Numbered from the stretch's first letter, positions 42,546-54,899 are shown. The stretch is DNA of 64,000 nucleotides from Scleroderma bovista (GCA_037178675.1 JAYMGJ010000473.1:62001-126000); one strand, 5' to 3'. The notes: generated by a model from the sequence alone, not told the origin. Made by a program: numbers and translations.

Positions 42546-43440
42546 ATCGCCCTCACCTTCATCTCGTCGTCGTCATCATGCATGTCCCCCTCGTCGTCCC
42601 ACTCGTCGTTGTCATTGTCGCCCTCATCGACACTGGGCAGGTGGTGATGGTGGTCGCCCTCACCCTCATCATCGCCGTGGCATTTGTCATGGGTGTCGTG
42701 TCGACGCTGGGCAGGTGGTGGTGGTGGTCACCCTTGCCCTTGCCCTTGCCCTCGTCGTTGTCGTCATTGTCTCGTCATCATCATCGTTGTGTCACCGTGG
42801 CATTTGCCGTGGGTGTTGTGTCGTCATTGTCGCCTCGATGCTGGGCATGTGGTGGTGGTCGCCCTTGCCCTTGCCCTCATCGTGGTTGTGGTTGTGGTTG
42901 TGGTCGCCGTCACCGTTGTCATCTTGTCGCCCTTATCATGTCGCTGTGGCATTGGCCATTGGCGTCGCGTCGTTGTCGTCAAGTCGATGCTGGGCAGGTG
43001 GTGGTGTCGCCCTCGTCGCCCTCGCCCTCATCCTCGTTGTCCTCATTGTCTCGCCATGGCATTGGCCATGGGCATCGCGTTGTCATTGTCGAGTCGACGC
43101 AGGGCAGGGTGGTGGTGGTGTTGCCATCGTCGCCGTTGCCCTCCTTGTCGTTGTCGTGTTGATGCTGGGCAGGTGGTGGTGTCGCCCTCACCCTCGCCCT
43201 CATCCTCATCCTTGTTGTCCTCGCCCTTGCCCTCATCGCCCTCGTCTCATTGTCATCGTCGCGTTGACACTGGGTGGTGGTGTCGCCATCATCGTGCTGG
43301 TGCTGGTGCTGGTGCTGTCATTGTTGTCATCGTCTGTCGACGCAGATGGCAGGGGTGGTGGTCGCATTGTCAACGCAGGTGGGAGGGTCGTCGTTGTGGT
43401 CGCTGTTGTGGTCATTGTCGTCTGTCGACACAGGGCACAT
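42050..43440. repeat. Long low-complexity region (GTC/GGT-rich, minisatellite-like)
   Basis: Almost 1.4 kb is built from GTCGTCGTC, GGTGGTGGTGGTGTC, TTGTTGTTG and a recurring GACGCTGGGCAGGTGGTGGTG unit. Because the DNA has a three-base period, all frames on one strand stay open for hundreds of codons. Those frames are compositional artefacts. Confidence 0.85.
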
Positions 43441-43799
43441 ATGTAGTTAGTAAAACATAAAATGAAGTAAATGGAGGACTTACCTGCGCAGTGGCAGTGG
43501 CAGTGTACAACGCACGGTGGCGGTCGAATGATGCCGCTGCAATTTCCATTCTGGGTATTAATGTGTCAGCCATTCTGAACTGCTGCAAATGTGTAGTACT
43601 CACCTCTAGTTGATTAGTAAATATGATATAGTGGTACATTGTGTAACTGTGCACCAAAATATTCTAAGTCCATACTACAGATGATGTAATCAGATTTCCT
43701 AGTAAATACTAATACTATTAGGAAATATTGGTAGTTCAATATGTATACAAATACATGCACACACACTGCAAAAATTTCTCTAAGTCCCTCATCCTCACT

Positions 43800-44420
43800 T
43801 GTCTCCATCTTCCACCATTGTTGACCACCACCACTACCCTTGGACAACCCACCACCAGTGATGGCCACCCCCCACCTGTGCAATTTGGCCACCACCAGCA
43901 ATGACTGGCACCCCCCACCTGTGCGATGCAGCCACCACCAGCAATGATGTGGCCACCACCAGTGACAACCACCCCACCTGTGCGATGCAGCCACCACCAG
44001 CAATGACCACCCTGGACCTGTGCGATGCAGTCACCACCAGTGACAACATGGCCACCACTAGTGACAACCACCCCCCACCTGTGCAATGCAGCCACCACCA
44101 GCGATGAGCACCCCCCACCTGGGTGATGCAGCCACCACCAGTGACAACCCGGCCACCACCAGCAACAACCACCCCCCACCAGCAACAACCACCCCCCACC
44201 AGCAACAACCACCCCCCACCAGCAACAACCACCCCCCACCTGTGTGATGCAGCTGCCACCACCAATGACATGGCCACCACCAGTGACAACCACCCCCCAC
44301 CTGTGCGATGCAGCCACCACCAGCAATGACCACCCCAGACCTGTGTGATGCAACCACCACCAGCGACGACCACACCCCACCTGTACAGGACCTGTGCAAT
44401 GCAGTCACCACCAGCGACGA
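43800..44420. repeat. CCACCACCAG minisatellite
   Basis: Units of about 50 bp of the form GCCACCACCAGCAATGACCA, CCCCCCACCTGTGCGATGCA repeat with variation. Inside is a 24-bp subarray (ACCAGCAACAACCACCCCCC, 44157-44240). The array is interrupted by a solo LTR and resumes at 45051-45100. Confidence 0.85.
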
Positions 44421-45050
44421 TGTCAAGTCCGGGTCTACTCCGGTAGGAAGTCCGGTCAAGTCCGGATGAAAACAGACAAGGGCAGAGGTCAGAGGTTTGG
44501 GCAGAGGTTAGCCCGGGCCGGAGTTGCGACCGATTGGATTCAACGACAAGGACAACGAGCGTTGATCCCTTGCGTAGGTTCCGGTCAGGTGGAGATGGAG
44601 ATGGGGACAGAAAAGGGGACAGGAGTAGTAACTTAGATGATTTCAGACTGAGATATACAAGGTAAACTAGAGGGTACTTATACTAAGTAGAAACTAGGGT
44701 CGAGTACATACGGTGACAAGTAAACAACCTAATAGCGGACAAGGGACGACCGGAGTTAGGACTAGGTCAGGTCCGGTGAAAATAAAGTCAGGACCGGGTA
44801 AAATAAATCAGGTCCGGTGAAAAAGCTACAAGGTATAGGATATATCGAGTTCATGGAGAACTCACGTCAAGGCAGGGTAGACGGCGAGGTGTAGTAAGAG
44901 CGAATGGAGTATAGACCAAGGGTCGTAGTTAGCGGAAGGTTATCTGCGCGACCGTGACCGGAGTAACTGAGAACGACCGGAGTTGAGCTATGGGGCTGCA
45001 ATGCGACCGGAGTAACCGGATAGGATCCAGAGTTGGACATGGTCGTAACA
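44421..45050 (-). mobile_element. Solo LTR of the chromovirus family with 5-bp target duplication
   Basis: This 630-bp sequence is the reverse complement of a diverged copy of the 30069 LTR. Its outer ends read TGTCAAG and CGTAACA. GACGA flanks both sides (44416-44420 and 45051-45055), a perfect 5-bp target-site duplication. It sits within the CCACCACCAG minisatellite. The internal part was lost by LTR-LTR recombination. Confidence 0.93.
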
Positions 45051-45269
45051 GACGACATGGCCACCACCAGTGACAACCACCTCCCACCTGTCTCATGCCC
45101 AGCCCTCCCTCACTGACACTCCCTCATGTATTAGTAGTATATATTGGTGGCATTATTCATGTAGTAGTAGCTACTAGGTTTTACAATATAATTTGTTTTT
45201 ATGCATATTCTATTGGTGTGCAAGCAACGAGTACAAGGAAAGGGATACAAGACAGTCACTATAAGTGAC

Positions 45270-45500
45270 ATTTAGTTGATTCTTTTTCTCTATATATGTA
45301 CTATATGTGTACTATATGTGTACTTTATGTTGCTATATGTTGCTATATATTGCTATAGTGCACTATAGATAAGGGGGGTATGGTATAGATGCCATAATGC
45401 AATTATTGCACTTTGTGTGACAAAGGGCAATAATAGTGATATATAGTGATATATAGTGATATATATTGATATATAGTGATATATATTGATATATGGCATT
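45270..45500. repeat. AT-rich microsatellite-like tract
   Basis: Runs of TATATAGTGATATATAGTGA and TATGTGTACTATATG units. Confidence 0.8.
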
Positions 45501-45509
45501 ACCGGTTTT

Positions 45510-46948
45510 TCCTGATGGAGTAGCAGTTCCTCTACATACATAGGTATTGCTTCAACATAAAATGGAGAGAGACCCACTTCGTCCAAAGAGTTCAGTGTCA
45601 GGGTCGATAATTGGCAGTGAATCTTCATCATAGATCCGAAATAAGCTAAAACTGTTAAGCTGGGTCTTGAATTTTGGATGTAAAGGTGGTGATGGTGCAT
45701 GTGAGGGTTCGCAAGGAGCCAATTCATTTGGCAGACAGGACACATTCAAAAGCTTGATTTCTCTTGGATTTTCCCAAGCTTCCATAGGAGGCAATGGCCT
45801 GGGTGGCTCTGGTAGGAAGTCTCTGTAGTGTGCTGGTAACCATCGGTGAAGGTGCCTGGGCCTCGCTGGGCCAAAGGTAAAGAATCATCGCTAGGTTGTG
45901 GTTCAATATGGTCCTTGTTCCAATGTGTAAGAACATCAGTATAACAACCTTGATCAAAATATTATTTTGCATACCGTGTTTGATTCTCTCTCAGCACAGG
46001 CAGGGTCAACAGACCCATGCTCCTTGGCCCAATGTTCCAGAATTGCCAAGTTTGGCTCAAAGGTGTCTTGGCCCAAGTCCATAGCACCCTGAATGCAGAC
46101 CTTTTTGTTTCAATATACTTCTTTCACCTTAGAAAGTGCTCCAGAAAGGCACTTCTTGCCCTTTGCACAACCTTTTTCATGTTGTGTAAAGGTGGTAAGA
46201 CCTGTGAAAATGCAACCACAGATGCAAGTCTGGGTAAATGTTTGGTCTGAGAACATGTTAAAGTAACTAAGGGTGTAAAGCATACTAGTTGTAAATGCAG
46301 GACAATTGTAAAAATACCAGGCAGGCAGATGACAAACATAAAGTGCAACAAAATTTAAGTGTTATACAAGGAGCCGAACTACTACATGGCTCATCGTGTG
46401 CAGACAGGAACCAAGGATGCAGAAAATGGAGGAAGGTACGTGCCTATCTAATGAGCCTTCTCTTGACCATACACCCAGCTAAAAGGCTTGGCTTGGATCT
46501 GGGACATGTCATCCTTGTATTTCCCAACAGTCATTGAAGTGTCCATGAAGCAGTCCCGATAATAGTAAGCATTGTGATACAATGTGATCCTTTTCCCGCC
46601 AAGCAAGGCAGAGATATCCCCTTCATAATCCTCAAGCTCACTCTGAACCTTCGCCAAAGAAGTGACTAAGTCTCTCTTTTTATCAAGAGAAGCCTTCCAA
46701 GCTTTGAAAAGTTTCTTGACTAAAGGGTTATCTGGATCTGGTGGAGTCTGTAGAAAGGTCACTTGCTGCTTTATGACATTGAAAAAGTACCTTACATCCC
46801 CAGAAATGAACATATCTTCAAACAATGCATTGGGCAAAGCAGCATCATGGATGTGAAGCATCAAAAATGTATATACTGGGCCTAGCCCAGCAGGCAGTCG
46901 TTGAACAGGACTAGGATCACACAGTACTGCACCGTACAGGAATGGCAT
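45510..46948 (-). pseudogene. Remnants of an unidentified protein-coding gene or transposon
   Basis: Several minus-strand open pieces look coding but cannot be joined. One at 46948-46448 encodes 166 residues, beginning MPFLYGAVLCDPSPVQRL and ending FSWVYGQEKAH. A second near 46085-45975 reads DTFEPNLAILEHWAKEHGSV and is followed by a GTATGC donor. A third, 45794-45552, contains FSLFRIYDEDSLPIIDPDTE. A fourth near 45555-45510 reads EAIPMYVEELLLHQ. The last piece recurs inverted near 50750. No family was recognised with confidence; an old DNA-transposon gene is possible. Confidence 0.4.
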
Positions 46949-47995
46949 TGAGGAAGGGTGACTCAGGTCACTGGCAAAAGGAAGTTTTGTTACAGCTGTT
47001 CAAGGCATCGTGAGCAGGTACTTGTTCAAGGGAGAGGAAGCTCACTCACTGGATTTATCCATATTTTCCTATGTTGACTCATGTATGTGACATTTTACAC
47101 TCCACCTTTGCCATCACTGACTACAGGTGATGTGAGGCTGGCAATGAAGCCCCCAAATTTAGTCCACTTGGGAATCATTGGCCATATATGGCACTATGTT
47201 CCAAAATCTGTGAACTTGGAAGCACCTCATTGTATAGCCTTTGACCACCTACCAATAGTAATCCACCAAATTCAGTTCTGTCCAATCTATGCATTTATCA
47301 TCCTACATCACTGAGTGCAAGCGGGTAGGTAAAAAGAACAATCTGGATAGACAACAAGAGTGGTGGCGGAGCTTGAAAGCTTTATGTAGTGAAATGCTCG
47401 TGGGACCAAAATTAAACCTCTGCCTCAAAGTGTAAAACATGGTGGGAAAATATAACTAATATAGGGGACCCGCCAGGCAAAGGGCGATGAAGGTTGAAAT
47501 ACAGTTTAGTGAGTTGATAAAGTATGTATGTGCAGATAATTATATTTTCTATTTGAATGTAATGAAATGAAGTAAAGGATGGACCCAGAGTATACAACAG
47601 GCACGTGGAATTTGAAAAGACCTATGTTTGAACTGCTCGGTGTGAGGGAGCTATCAATGTGTTAGTGGGAGGTAGATGTGTACAGCATACCACCTTGTGA
47701 TCGTGATGTAACAGTGTGGCAGGAGGGATAGTAGTACAGTAGTGGATATAAGAATAGAAAAAGGAAGAGAGTTCTATGGATGGAGTTGGGCACAGTGGGG
47801 GTTATGGGACGTGATTGTTGGAAAATGGTGAAGGTAGGATGCTATCTCCTGTTGGGGAGAGTAGGCTTGTTGCCATGTGGTGCGTGATCTTGTCAAGGTG
47901 ACAGGGTATGGTGGCTGCTCCTGAGATGGACTGGTCCAGGAGTGGCTGGCGTGTGTGGATCTACTTATGGTATTTAATTCTGATGTGACAGACTT
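46949..47995. other. Stretch without a recognisable gene
   Basis: No long or domain-bearing frame, only short open pieces. Confidence 0.45.
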
Positions 47996-48300
47996 TTATG
48001 ATACCTCACCAAAGGTGGTCTGGAAGTGTTTCATTGCATCAATGTAACACAGAAGGTATTTGCGGGTGCTTTCACATGTGAGGATGTATAACAGCAAGTG
48101 CATATCTCTACCCAATGCTCTTTCCAGAATGAGGCAGTCCCTTTCATACCTCAGGCACTCATAAAAGAGATGGTGGATGGTTTCAAGGTGGGTGTTTCCG
48201 CATTGCAAGCAATATGGGGTATTGCTACATCTGAAGCAGTGAAGGTGCTAATGCGGGATGGATCACCTAGTCAGTATTGATGTGGTGCAGGACATGTAGG
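47996..48300 (-). pseudogene. Scrap of a LINE-type reverse transcriptase C-terminus
   Basis: The minus-strand frame holds a CGNTHLETIHHLFYECLRYE motif (C-x(n)-H-x(3)-H-x(4)-C spacing) followed by ERDCLILERALGRD and RKYLLCYIDAMKHF. This matches the zinc-like motif at the C-terminus of fungal non-LTR elements. Upstream sequence continues only with frame breaks, so it is a decayed fragment. Confidence 0.55.
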
Positions 48301-49722
48301 AGCTGGCAGCGTTAGAGATAACCGGGGTTTGAGGAAACAATGATGGGGACAATAGACTCGGAGACGTCCATGAGGGAGATTGGGCATATCATGCAGTATG
48401 GACAGACAGCATACTTAAATGCTGTCGGTTTGTATCTCAGTACTTATTGGCGATGAGTTATTCAATCAGTAAAATGAACTTACAAAATTATGTGTTTCAC
48501 AAGTCTTCCACGCTGCAAGCAGGCAAACAATGCTAGATGTGGTGCCACAGGCCGTAGGAGAGTAACATATTTGGGGAACTAAGGTACTATATATAATGAA
48601 TATTTGCAGGTCATCTATGTATGTAGTTTTGTTGGGAATCCATGGAGGGCATTCCGGCTGCATGTGATGAGAGAGAATTCCACATTTATATACCCTTACA
48701 AGCAAACAGATGTGCTAAGACATGGTGCCAGAAGGCCGTAGGAAATGTTAAGTGTAGCTAAGGAGTTGTTGGACGTGGATTGGTAGGCCAGTATTGTATG
48801 TAGGTGGTTTTTGTGGTGGCAAAGTAAGGTTTTGGTATAAGGAAAGCAAGGCTGTAAAAAAAAAGTGAGAACAAATATTGCTCTGCTTCTAACTTAATCT
48901 CATATCAAATACCTCCTGGCTGCTTGTGTGGGAGAGTAATCTCTATAAGAAAGTGTAACCAATGAACACTGAAGGGGAGTGTTGAAGGAGGGGGGAGAGT
49001 TTGATGATCAGATTGATGAGGGCTGGTTGGTTGTTGATGTGGCTGAGTACTACCCCACAGCGATTGGCAGACAAAACATCCAGCTGGTGGGTGTCAATAT
49101 TGGGGAGACATGGGGTAAACGTTGCATGTGTGAGCAATGTGTTGAGTCAGTGATGGAAGTGTTGCAGTGTTGTAGGACAAAAGCAGCAGCGACAGGGGCT
49201 GTCAACTGCAAGACAACTGTTGTAAAGACAGGAGGTCACACTGCCTCCTTGTGCATTGCACAACATGTCTTTTCCTTGGTGTCGATGTGAGGCTGGGGAT
49301 ACTTCGAGTGGAATGGGGGCGGTGGGGGTGTTGTTATTTTTGGGCTCGCTGGCGGTTTGGTGGATGCATATAGTGGTGAGCATGTCCTAGCAGATGGGAG
49401 GGGTTCAGTATGGTGTCACTGTTACACTGGAGATACTTTGGGTGGGTGGGCCATTGTTTTTTGAATGTGCTAGTGCCCAGAGGAAACTTGTTAGTGCAAC
49501 TATGCCTGATGTGATGAGGTCCTCTGAAGCTTTTTGAGTGACATTGGTCTCTATACGCTATTAGGGAACTGCATGGGTCAACCCATGGGTGCCAGGAGGC
49601 TGACCCACACCCATACCCTGCAAAAAATGTGATATTGTAGACACTGTTTGTCACACCTCTTGCGCAACATGGCAAACCAGACCAAACAAATGCCTTTTCC
49701 TACTATGTAGGAGTGGGCTCAA
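48301..49722. other. Repeat-derived stretch, no gene
   Basis: Contains two related segments (around 48515-48570 and 48700-48760, each with GGTGCCA..GGCCGTAGGA) and open but featureless frames. Confidence 0.4.
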
Positions 49723-49895
49723 CACAACAAATGTTAGTGCCAGAGCTAATGGTAAGTTTCCTACTACCACTACATTTTAACTTGTCTAACAATGTACTAT
49801 TTGACTACACAACAAATGTTAGTGCTGGAGCTAATGGTAAGTTTCCTGGCACTACTACCATATTAACTTGTCTAACAATTGTACTAATAGGTTAT
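49723..49895. repeat. Two-copy tandem duplication, about 83-bp unit
   Basis: ACACAACAAATGTTAGTGC...GAGCTAATGGTAAGTTTCCT occurs at 49722 and again at 49805, each followed by an ACTTGTCTAACAAT block. Confidence 0.8.
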
Positions 49896-50937
49896 TTGAC
49901 TATGGTCAAGCATGATTAGAGGCTATTAGCCTGCTGGAAATTGACAACCACCCTGTAAGTTCTTTTTGTTTAGCTTGATCTAGCTTGTCACTAACTCAAC
50001 CTTAGTATTGCTTCATTGGAGCAGTGTTTTTGGTACTAGTAGTCAACACACCATGTATGTAGTTAGTAATTGATGATATATTTGGTGCTATACAAACTAC
50101 TATGAGAGCTTTGAATTGGCTTTTGGACAAAGCCTAGCATTGGTGTTGCAAAGGAGTACTAAGGGTAAGTGTGTACTAGTTTTGCTAATGATTCTGTACA
50201 TCTGGGGAGAACGGGGAGAGCTGTACAGACTTCCACAGAAGTCCACAGTCTATGTCTATCTGGACAGAGCTGTCCAGAACAAAGTGATTTGCTGATGCAC
50301 AAAGAAGCCATGGTTTTGCATGTCTTACACAACATAGAATTCAAGTTAGGTGCTGTGAAAGCCAGTTTTCACGAAGATAGCTGGATGGATATTCTGGATC
50401 ATATTGCAATTAGACCAAATGGGTGGGACGAGGTGAGAACTGAATGGGGTTGGGTTAAATCAGGCACATCACATTTCTTCTCTCAGGTGTCGATGTCCTT
50501 ATATTTTTGCAAGTTCCATTGCTCCAAGACATGAGTGCCTGGTGCCTCATCCAGACTTGGGTCTATGGCAGGTCTAACTTGGATGTAGTGTCAGAGGTGA
50601 TGGAAATTGCCTATGGTGACCGGTATGTCCATACAGATTGGGAGGAAGTTTTCCATACACTGCAACAAGTGTATGAGTGTAACAGACCAACTTTTTATCT
50701 TATCTAATCTGCAATTAGGTAGTGTTTATCTTATCTTAGTGTTGTTGAAGCAATACCTATGTACATAGAGGAACTGCTACTCCAACTCACCTGTTGGGTG
50801 GAGTGCACAACCTGAGATGGTAGCGGTAGCTGGTCAAGAGCTGTTATATTATATAAGCGGTGGACACTGTTTATATACAACAAATAGTGTCAACAAGTGT
50901 ACAGCCATATCTTATCTACCTAGTCTAGACCTGTGCC

Positions 50938-51113
50938 TCATGCTGTACACGCTGCCTCCCTTGATGTCATTCCACATAGCCTTAGCTCCACTATGATACC
51001 ACTGACATAGCTTTGCACAGTACATAGCCTCATGGATAGCCTTGTGTAGCCCTCGTGTGTAGTAGTATATATACAGTGCAATCCAGCACCAAGAGGCTCT
51101 CCATTTGAGCTGG
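50938..51113. repeat. Fragment of an old LTR (family R)
   Basis: About 175 bp starting CCTCATGCTGTACACGCTGC, and including ATATACAGTGCAATCCAGCA, repeats at 51760-51930 with a few differences. Confidence 0.75.
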
Positions 51114-51359
51114 GAATTTCCAACCTGTCAGGACCTCATAGGTAGATACATCTGTAGAAATATACAAACCTAATAGGTCCTAAATGGAGGTTGACTGAAG
51201 TGGATCTAAAATATCTTGTTATTCAGATTATGTTTGGAATATATGAAGTGTCTAACTCTCTGTGACTTCTGAGGTGGCTGGAGAGTCTGGACTTCCCAAA
51301 GTAGTATCCAAAAATTTCTAGAGGGTATGAGATGTCTAAAGGGTATGGAGTGTCTAACA

Positions 51360-51610
51360 ATCTGGGCTCTCTGAAATGTCTGAAGTAGTTGAAATTTCTG
51401 AAGTAGCTAGAATAGCTGAAGTATCTGAAATGTTTAATGATCTGATGGTCTTAAGTTGTTTGATGCATCTGGTTGGTCCGATTTTATCTGAAATAGTTGA
51501 AATGGCTGACTCTGGGATTTCTGAAGATTCTAGAGTTTCTGAACTAGCTGAAGTATCTGAAAATTCTAGAGTGTATGGGATGTCTGGAGTGTATGGAGTA
51601 TCTGACCATC
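51360..51610. repeat. Short-period degenerate repeat (TCTGAAGTA-type)
   Basis: Units of 12-15 bp such as TCTGAAGTAGCTGAAATT repeat over 250 bp. The overlapping plus-strand frame beginning near 51376 is a by-product. Confidence 0.65.
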
Positions 51611-51754
51611 TGGGTTTCATCTTGTTCCATCGCTTTAAGGCTAGTCAGTCTATCGTTGGTGCTCATCCAGGTCAAGCCTCCTCTGTTGGCTTTACAGCGC
51701 ATCTCTTTTGTTGTTGGTTGTCGTTCAGTGCCCTATTCAGTCTTAAGGTCACTT

Positions 51755-53110
51755 CACTGTGCCTCATGCTGTACACGCTGCCTTCCTTGATGTCATTCCA
51801 CATAGCCTTAGCTCCACTATGACATCACTAACATAGCTTTGCACAGTATGTAGCCTCATGGATAGCCTTGCATAGCCCTCGTGTAGAGTAGTATATATAC
51901 AGTGCAATCCAGCACCCTTGGGCTCTCCATTCAAGCTCATCTTGGGTCTTTGCCCTAGTCTCTTGACTCCTATCCTCTCAGGGTTTCTGTGTGTAGTTGG
52001 GTCCTTGGTGTTTTCACCTAGGGTTGTGTTACGACCATGTCCAACTCCGGACCATATCCGGTTACTCCGGTCACATCGCAGGCCTACAGCTCAACTCTGG
52101 TCGTTCTCAGTTACTCCGGTCAACGGTCGCGCAGATAACCTTCCGCTAACTACGACCCTTGGTCTATACTCCATTCGCTCTTACTACACCTCGCCGTCTA
52201 CCCTGCCTTGACGTGAGTTCTCCGTGAACTCGATATATCCTATACCTTGTAGCATTTTCACCGGACATGATTTATTTTACACAGACCTGACTTTATTTTC
52301 ACCGGACCTGACCTAGTCCTAACTCCGGTCATCCCTTGTCCGCTATTAGGTTGTTTACTTGTCACCGTATGTACTCAACCCTAGTTCTACTTAGTATAAG
52401 TACCCTCTAGTTTACCTTGTACACCTCAGTCTGAAATCATCTAAGTTACTACTCCTGTCCCTTGTCTGTCTCTGTCTCCATCTCCACCTGACCGGAACCT
52501 ACACAAGGGATCAACGCTCGTTGTCCCTGTCGTTGAATCCAATTGGTCGCAACTCTGGCCCGGGCTAACCTCTGCCCAAACCTCTGACCTCTGCCCTCGT
52601 CTGTTTTCATCCGGACTTGACCGGACTTCCTACCGGAGTAGACCCGGACTTGACAGGTTGCCTCACCTGAGCTCAAATCTAAACCTCTACTTTGCTCTAC
52701 TACATGCTCTCCTAGCCTTATAAGGAAACTATACCCGGACTCCAGGGTTAAGGAGCTTCCCTTTCACACCTTGTGTTTCGTTCACGGCCAGCCTTTAGTG
52801 CTGTTCCCATAGTGCTTCAGCATTGGGAGTTTTTAGCACCGGATCCTTTATGTACTGTACACCAGCCCAGGGTCATGCCTGGTGTCTGAAGGTCAGCACC
52901 CATTCAAGAGAGGTTCACAGCCTCAAGGTGATTGAGACATAGTTACCCCGTAGTTCCTGCGTCCGTGCAGAGGTAGACCCGTGATCTGCAGCCACTAGCC
53001 ACTTGTTCTCTGCATAGCTGTGCCACTGCCCAGACCCAGCGAGAGTGACAGGCAAACAGATTCTTGTGCTTAGTTTAGTGGAACACCTGTGGGGATCTAG
53101 TCCCATATAG
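51755..53110 (+). repeat. Old LTR and leader (family R), split by a solo LTR
   Basis: The block starts with the CCTCATGCTGTACACGCTGC segment and ends with GTGCTTAGTTTAGTGGAACA, CCTGTGGGGA near 53100. It shares this order with 54900-55695. Each copy is followed by a decayed gag, which supports an LTR plus leader of one Gypsy-like family. A younger solo LTR (52028-52655) interrupts it. Confidence 0.65.
52028..52655 (+). mobile_element. Second solo LTR of the chromovirus family
   Basis: This 628-bp sequence starts TGTTACGACC and ends GACTTGACA. It is flanked by GGTTG on both sides (52023-52027 and 52656-52660), a perfect 5-bp duplication. It is nested in the older family-R LTR. Confidence 0.93.
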
Positions 53111-53531
53111 TCGTACCTCTACGTCACCCCTTACGGTAGTCACCATACCTTACCAGTTCCTTGTTGGAGTGCAGCAGGAGCACTTGGCGATCATCTACAG
53201 TCCCCACCCTGTCTCTAGCGAAGAAGCTCTTGCTAGGGAAGTCACCCTCAAAGAGGAACACCAGTTCACCGCCGCCATTGCCACCTACAGTCGCCTTGTC
53301 AGTGACTTTGAAATCCAAGTCCTCCTTCGCCTCCACCGTTCCCTTCCTGTTCCACCCCTGCCACTCCCTCTCGCTCACTGCCACACATTCCAGTCCTCCC
53401 ATCTTCGACCAGTTAAACAAAGACCTACCCCCTATTCCCGCCTCCACCCCTATTAGTTCTGAGGAATGGCAGACCTCCAGCAGCTCCTTGCCCAGCTCGT
53501 CCAGGGATAAATTGACCTCCAAAACCATCTC

Positions 53532-54410
53532 ATGGCCATTATGGCTGCACAACCTCAGCCTGCACCACTGCTGCACAAGAAGGTGGTTGCGAATCCCAGG
53601 AGTTACAATGGCTCCCCTCAGAAGTTTCATGAGTGGTGGTCCAAGATCAAGGTCTGGATCCAGATTTCCATGGAGGGGGTGACAGACGCCCAGGTCACTG
53701 TGGCCATCCTCTCCAGGCTCACTGGCCCAAAGGCTGGTCAGTGGGCTCAAGTCCACTTGGACAGCTGCATGGCAGCAGCTCATGCCCTCGCCAATGCCCC
53801 GCCCGTACCTGCAGGGCAACCTCCGCACCCACCCGCCTGGCCCACTTGGCATGACTTTGCCGATGAGATAGAAAGGTTCTTCCGGGCAACAACACTGAGT
53901 GGGCATGTGCCCAGCTTCTCCACCTTCAGCAAGGCCCTAGGCAATGCATCAATGACTTCTTGGCACAGTTCGAAGTGCTCAAGAACCAGAGTGGCTGTGT
54001 TGACCAGTACACTTGTGACTTGCTCAGGGACATGTATGTCCAGCTTGGAGCTTTGGCTCGAGAGATGGGAAGAGCCCAGGAGCTCTTTCTCATCAATACA
54101 CAGAATCAGGGGTTGGCCCAATACTACCAGGGCCAAAATTATTTGTCATTGGCCGCATCAGGAAGTGGAATGCCCATGGACATTGGTGCTGTCGACACAG
54201 CTCAGCAAAGGGGTAAAGGGCCCCAATGCTACAATTGCCAACTATTTGTGGCCACATCGCATGCGAGTGCACAAAGCTGTGCCGCCCTCATTGTGGGCAA
54301 CCACAAGCACAGGCAGCACAAGCCCAGCTGGAGGATGACCAGCTAAATGCGGTAAGAGGAATGATGTTTGCAGAAATGCATGCATTTTTCAAAGATTTAA
54401 AAGACTAGAG
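53532..54410 (+). pseudogene. Decayed gag of a Gypsy-like element (copy 1)
   Basis: The first part (53532 to about 53940) reads as a retrotransposon-gag domain with YNGSPQKFHEWWSKIKVWIQ and LSRLTGPKAGQWAQVHL. The frame then shifts: INDFLAQFEVLKNQSGCVDQ and a further segment continue in another frame to about 54235. The zinc knuckle (CYNCQ..GHIACEC) is itself broken by a second shift. The two shifts and the absence of pol show a dead copy. Preceding leader codons near 53170-53450 are also open but broken. Confidence 0.8.
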
Positions 54411-54419
54411 AGTGAGGAC

Positions 54420-54899
54420 GTGTTGGGCACCCTTGCTCTCAAATCTTCTTTGGGCATGGCAGTTCGTGTTTTGGACTATAGACTATCTTGTGCTACTTCT
54501 CCTGCTACTTCTGAAATATTTAAATACCGCATTGCTCTGTTACATACAAAAATAGCGAAAACTCATAAAAAAGTGTCTTCTGTAGCTTCTCCTGCCTCTG
54601 TTTCTCCTAACCGCTACTCTTCTTTATCTGTTGATAGTATGGACTGTCATTTGGACTACACTGTACCTACTAAGGGGGTCCCTGCAAAGGGCTCAGCACT
54701 GGAAGTAAAATTGAGCGTGCTTAATTCCCTGTCGAATAAAGACAATCCTTCTCCTTCTTTGGCATCTAAGGAACCGGAAAGTCCCGCCGGCAACTTGGAA
54801 GTTTCTTTGGGTTTACGTGTAAGGTCCTTCACAATGGAACGTGAAGTGATGGTACCTGTAATGGACCATGACTTTTTGTCTTATCTAATCTGTGATTAG
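54420..54899 (+). CDS. ORF after the decayed gag, unknown
   Basis: A 159-codon frame follows the gag copy, Ser-rich with no domain seen. It ends just before the next family-R block. The DNA at its end (CTTTTTGTCTTATCTAATCT) resembles that at 50690-50708, which also precedes a family-R region, so it is probably the 3' part of the element. Confidence 0.35.
   Translation: MLGTLALKSSLGMAVRVLDYRLSCATSPATSEIFKYRIALLHTKIAKTHKKVSSVASPASVSPNRYSSLSVDSMDCHLDYTVPTKGVPAKGSALEVKLSVLNSLSNKDNPSPSLASKEPESPAGNLEVSLGLRVRSFTMEREVMVPVMDHDFLSYLICD

Noticed and set aside
42049..43460. ORFs of 194-465 codons on both strands
   Set aside because: They arise from three-base-periodic low-complexity DNA, giving runs of Val, Ser, Pro or Thr with no domain and equal openness in several frames.
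43614..44459. Gly/Trp- and Pro/Thr-rich ORFs on both strands
   Set aside because: They are read-through of the CCACCACCAG minisatellite.
43800..45100. Possible CRISPR-like array of short repeats
   Set aside because: The genome is eukaryotic and the units are a degenerate minisatellite without unique spacers.
53124..53906. 260-codon minus-strand ORF over the gag remnant
   Set aside because: Gag homology lies on the plus strand; the ant sense frame has no domain.
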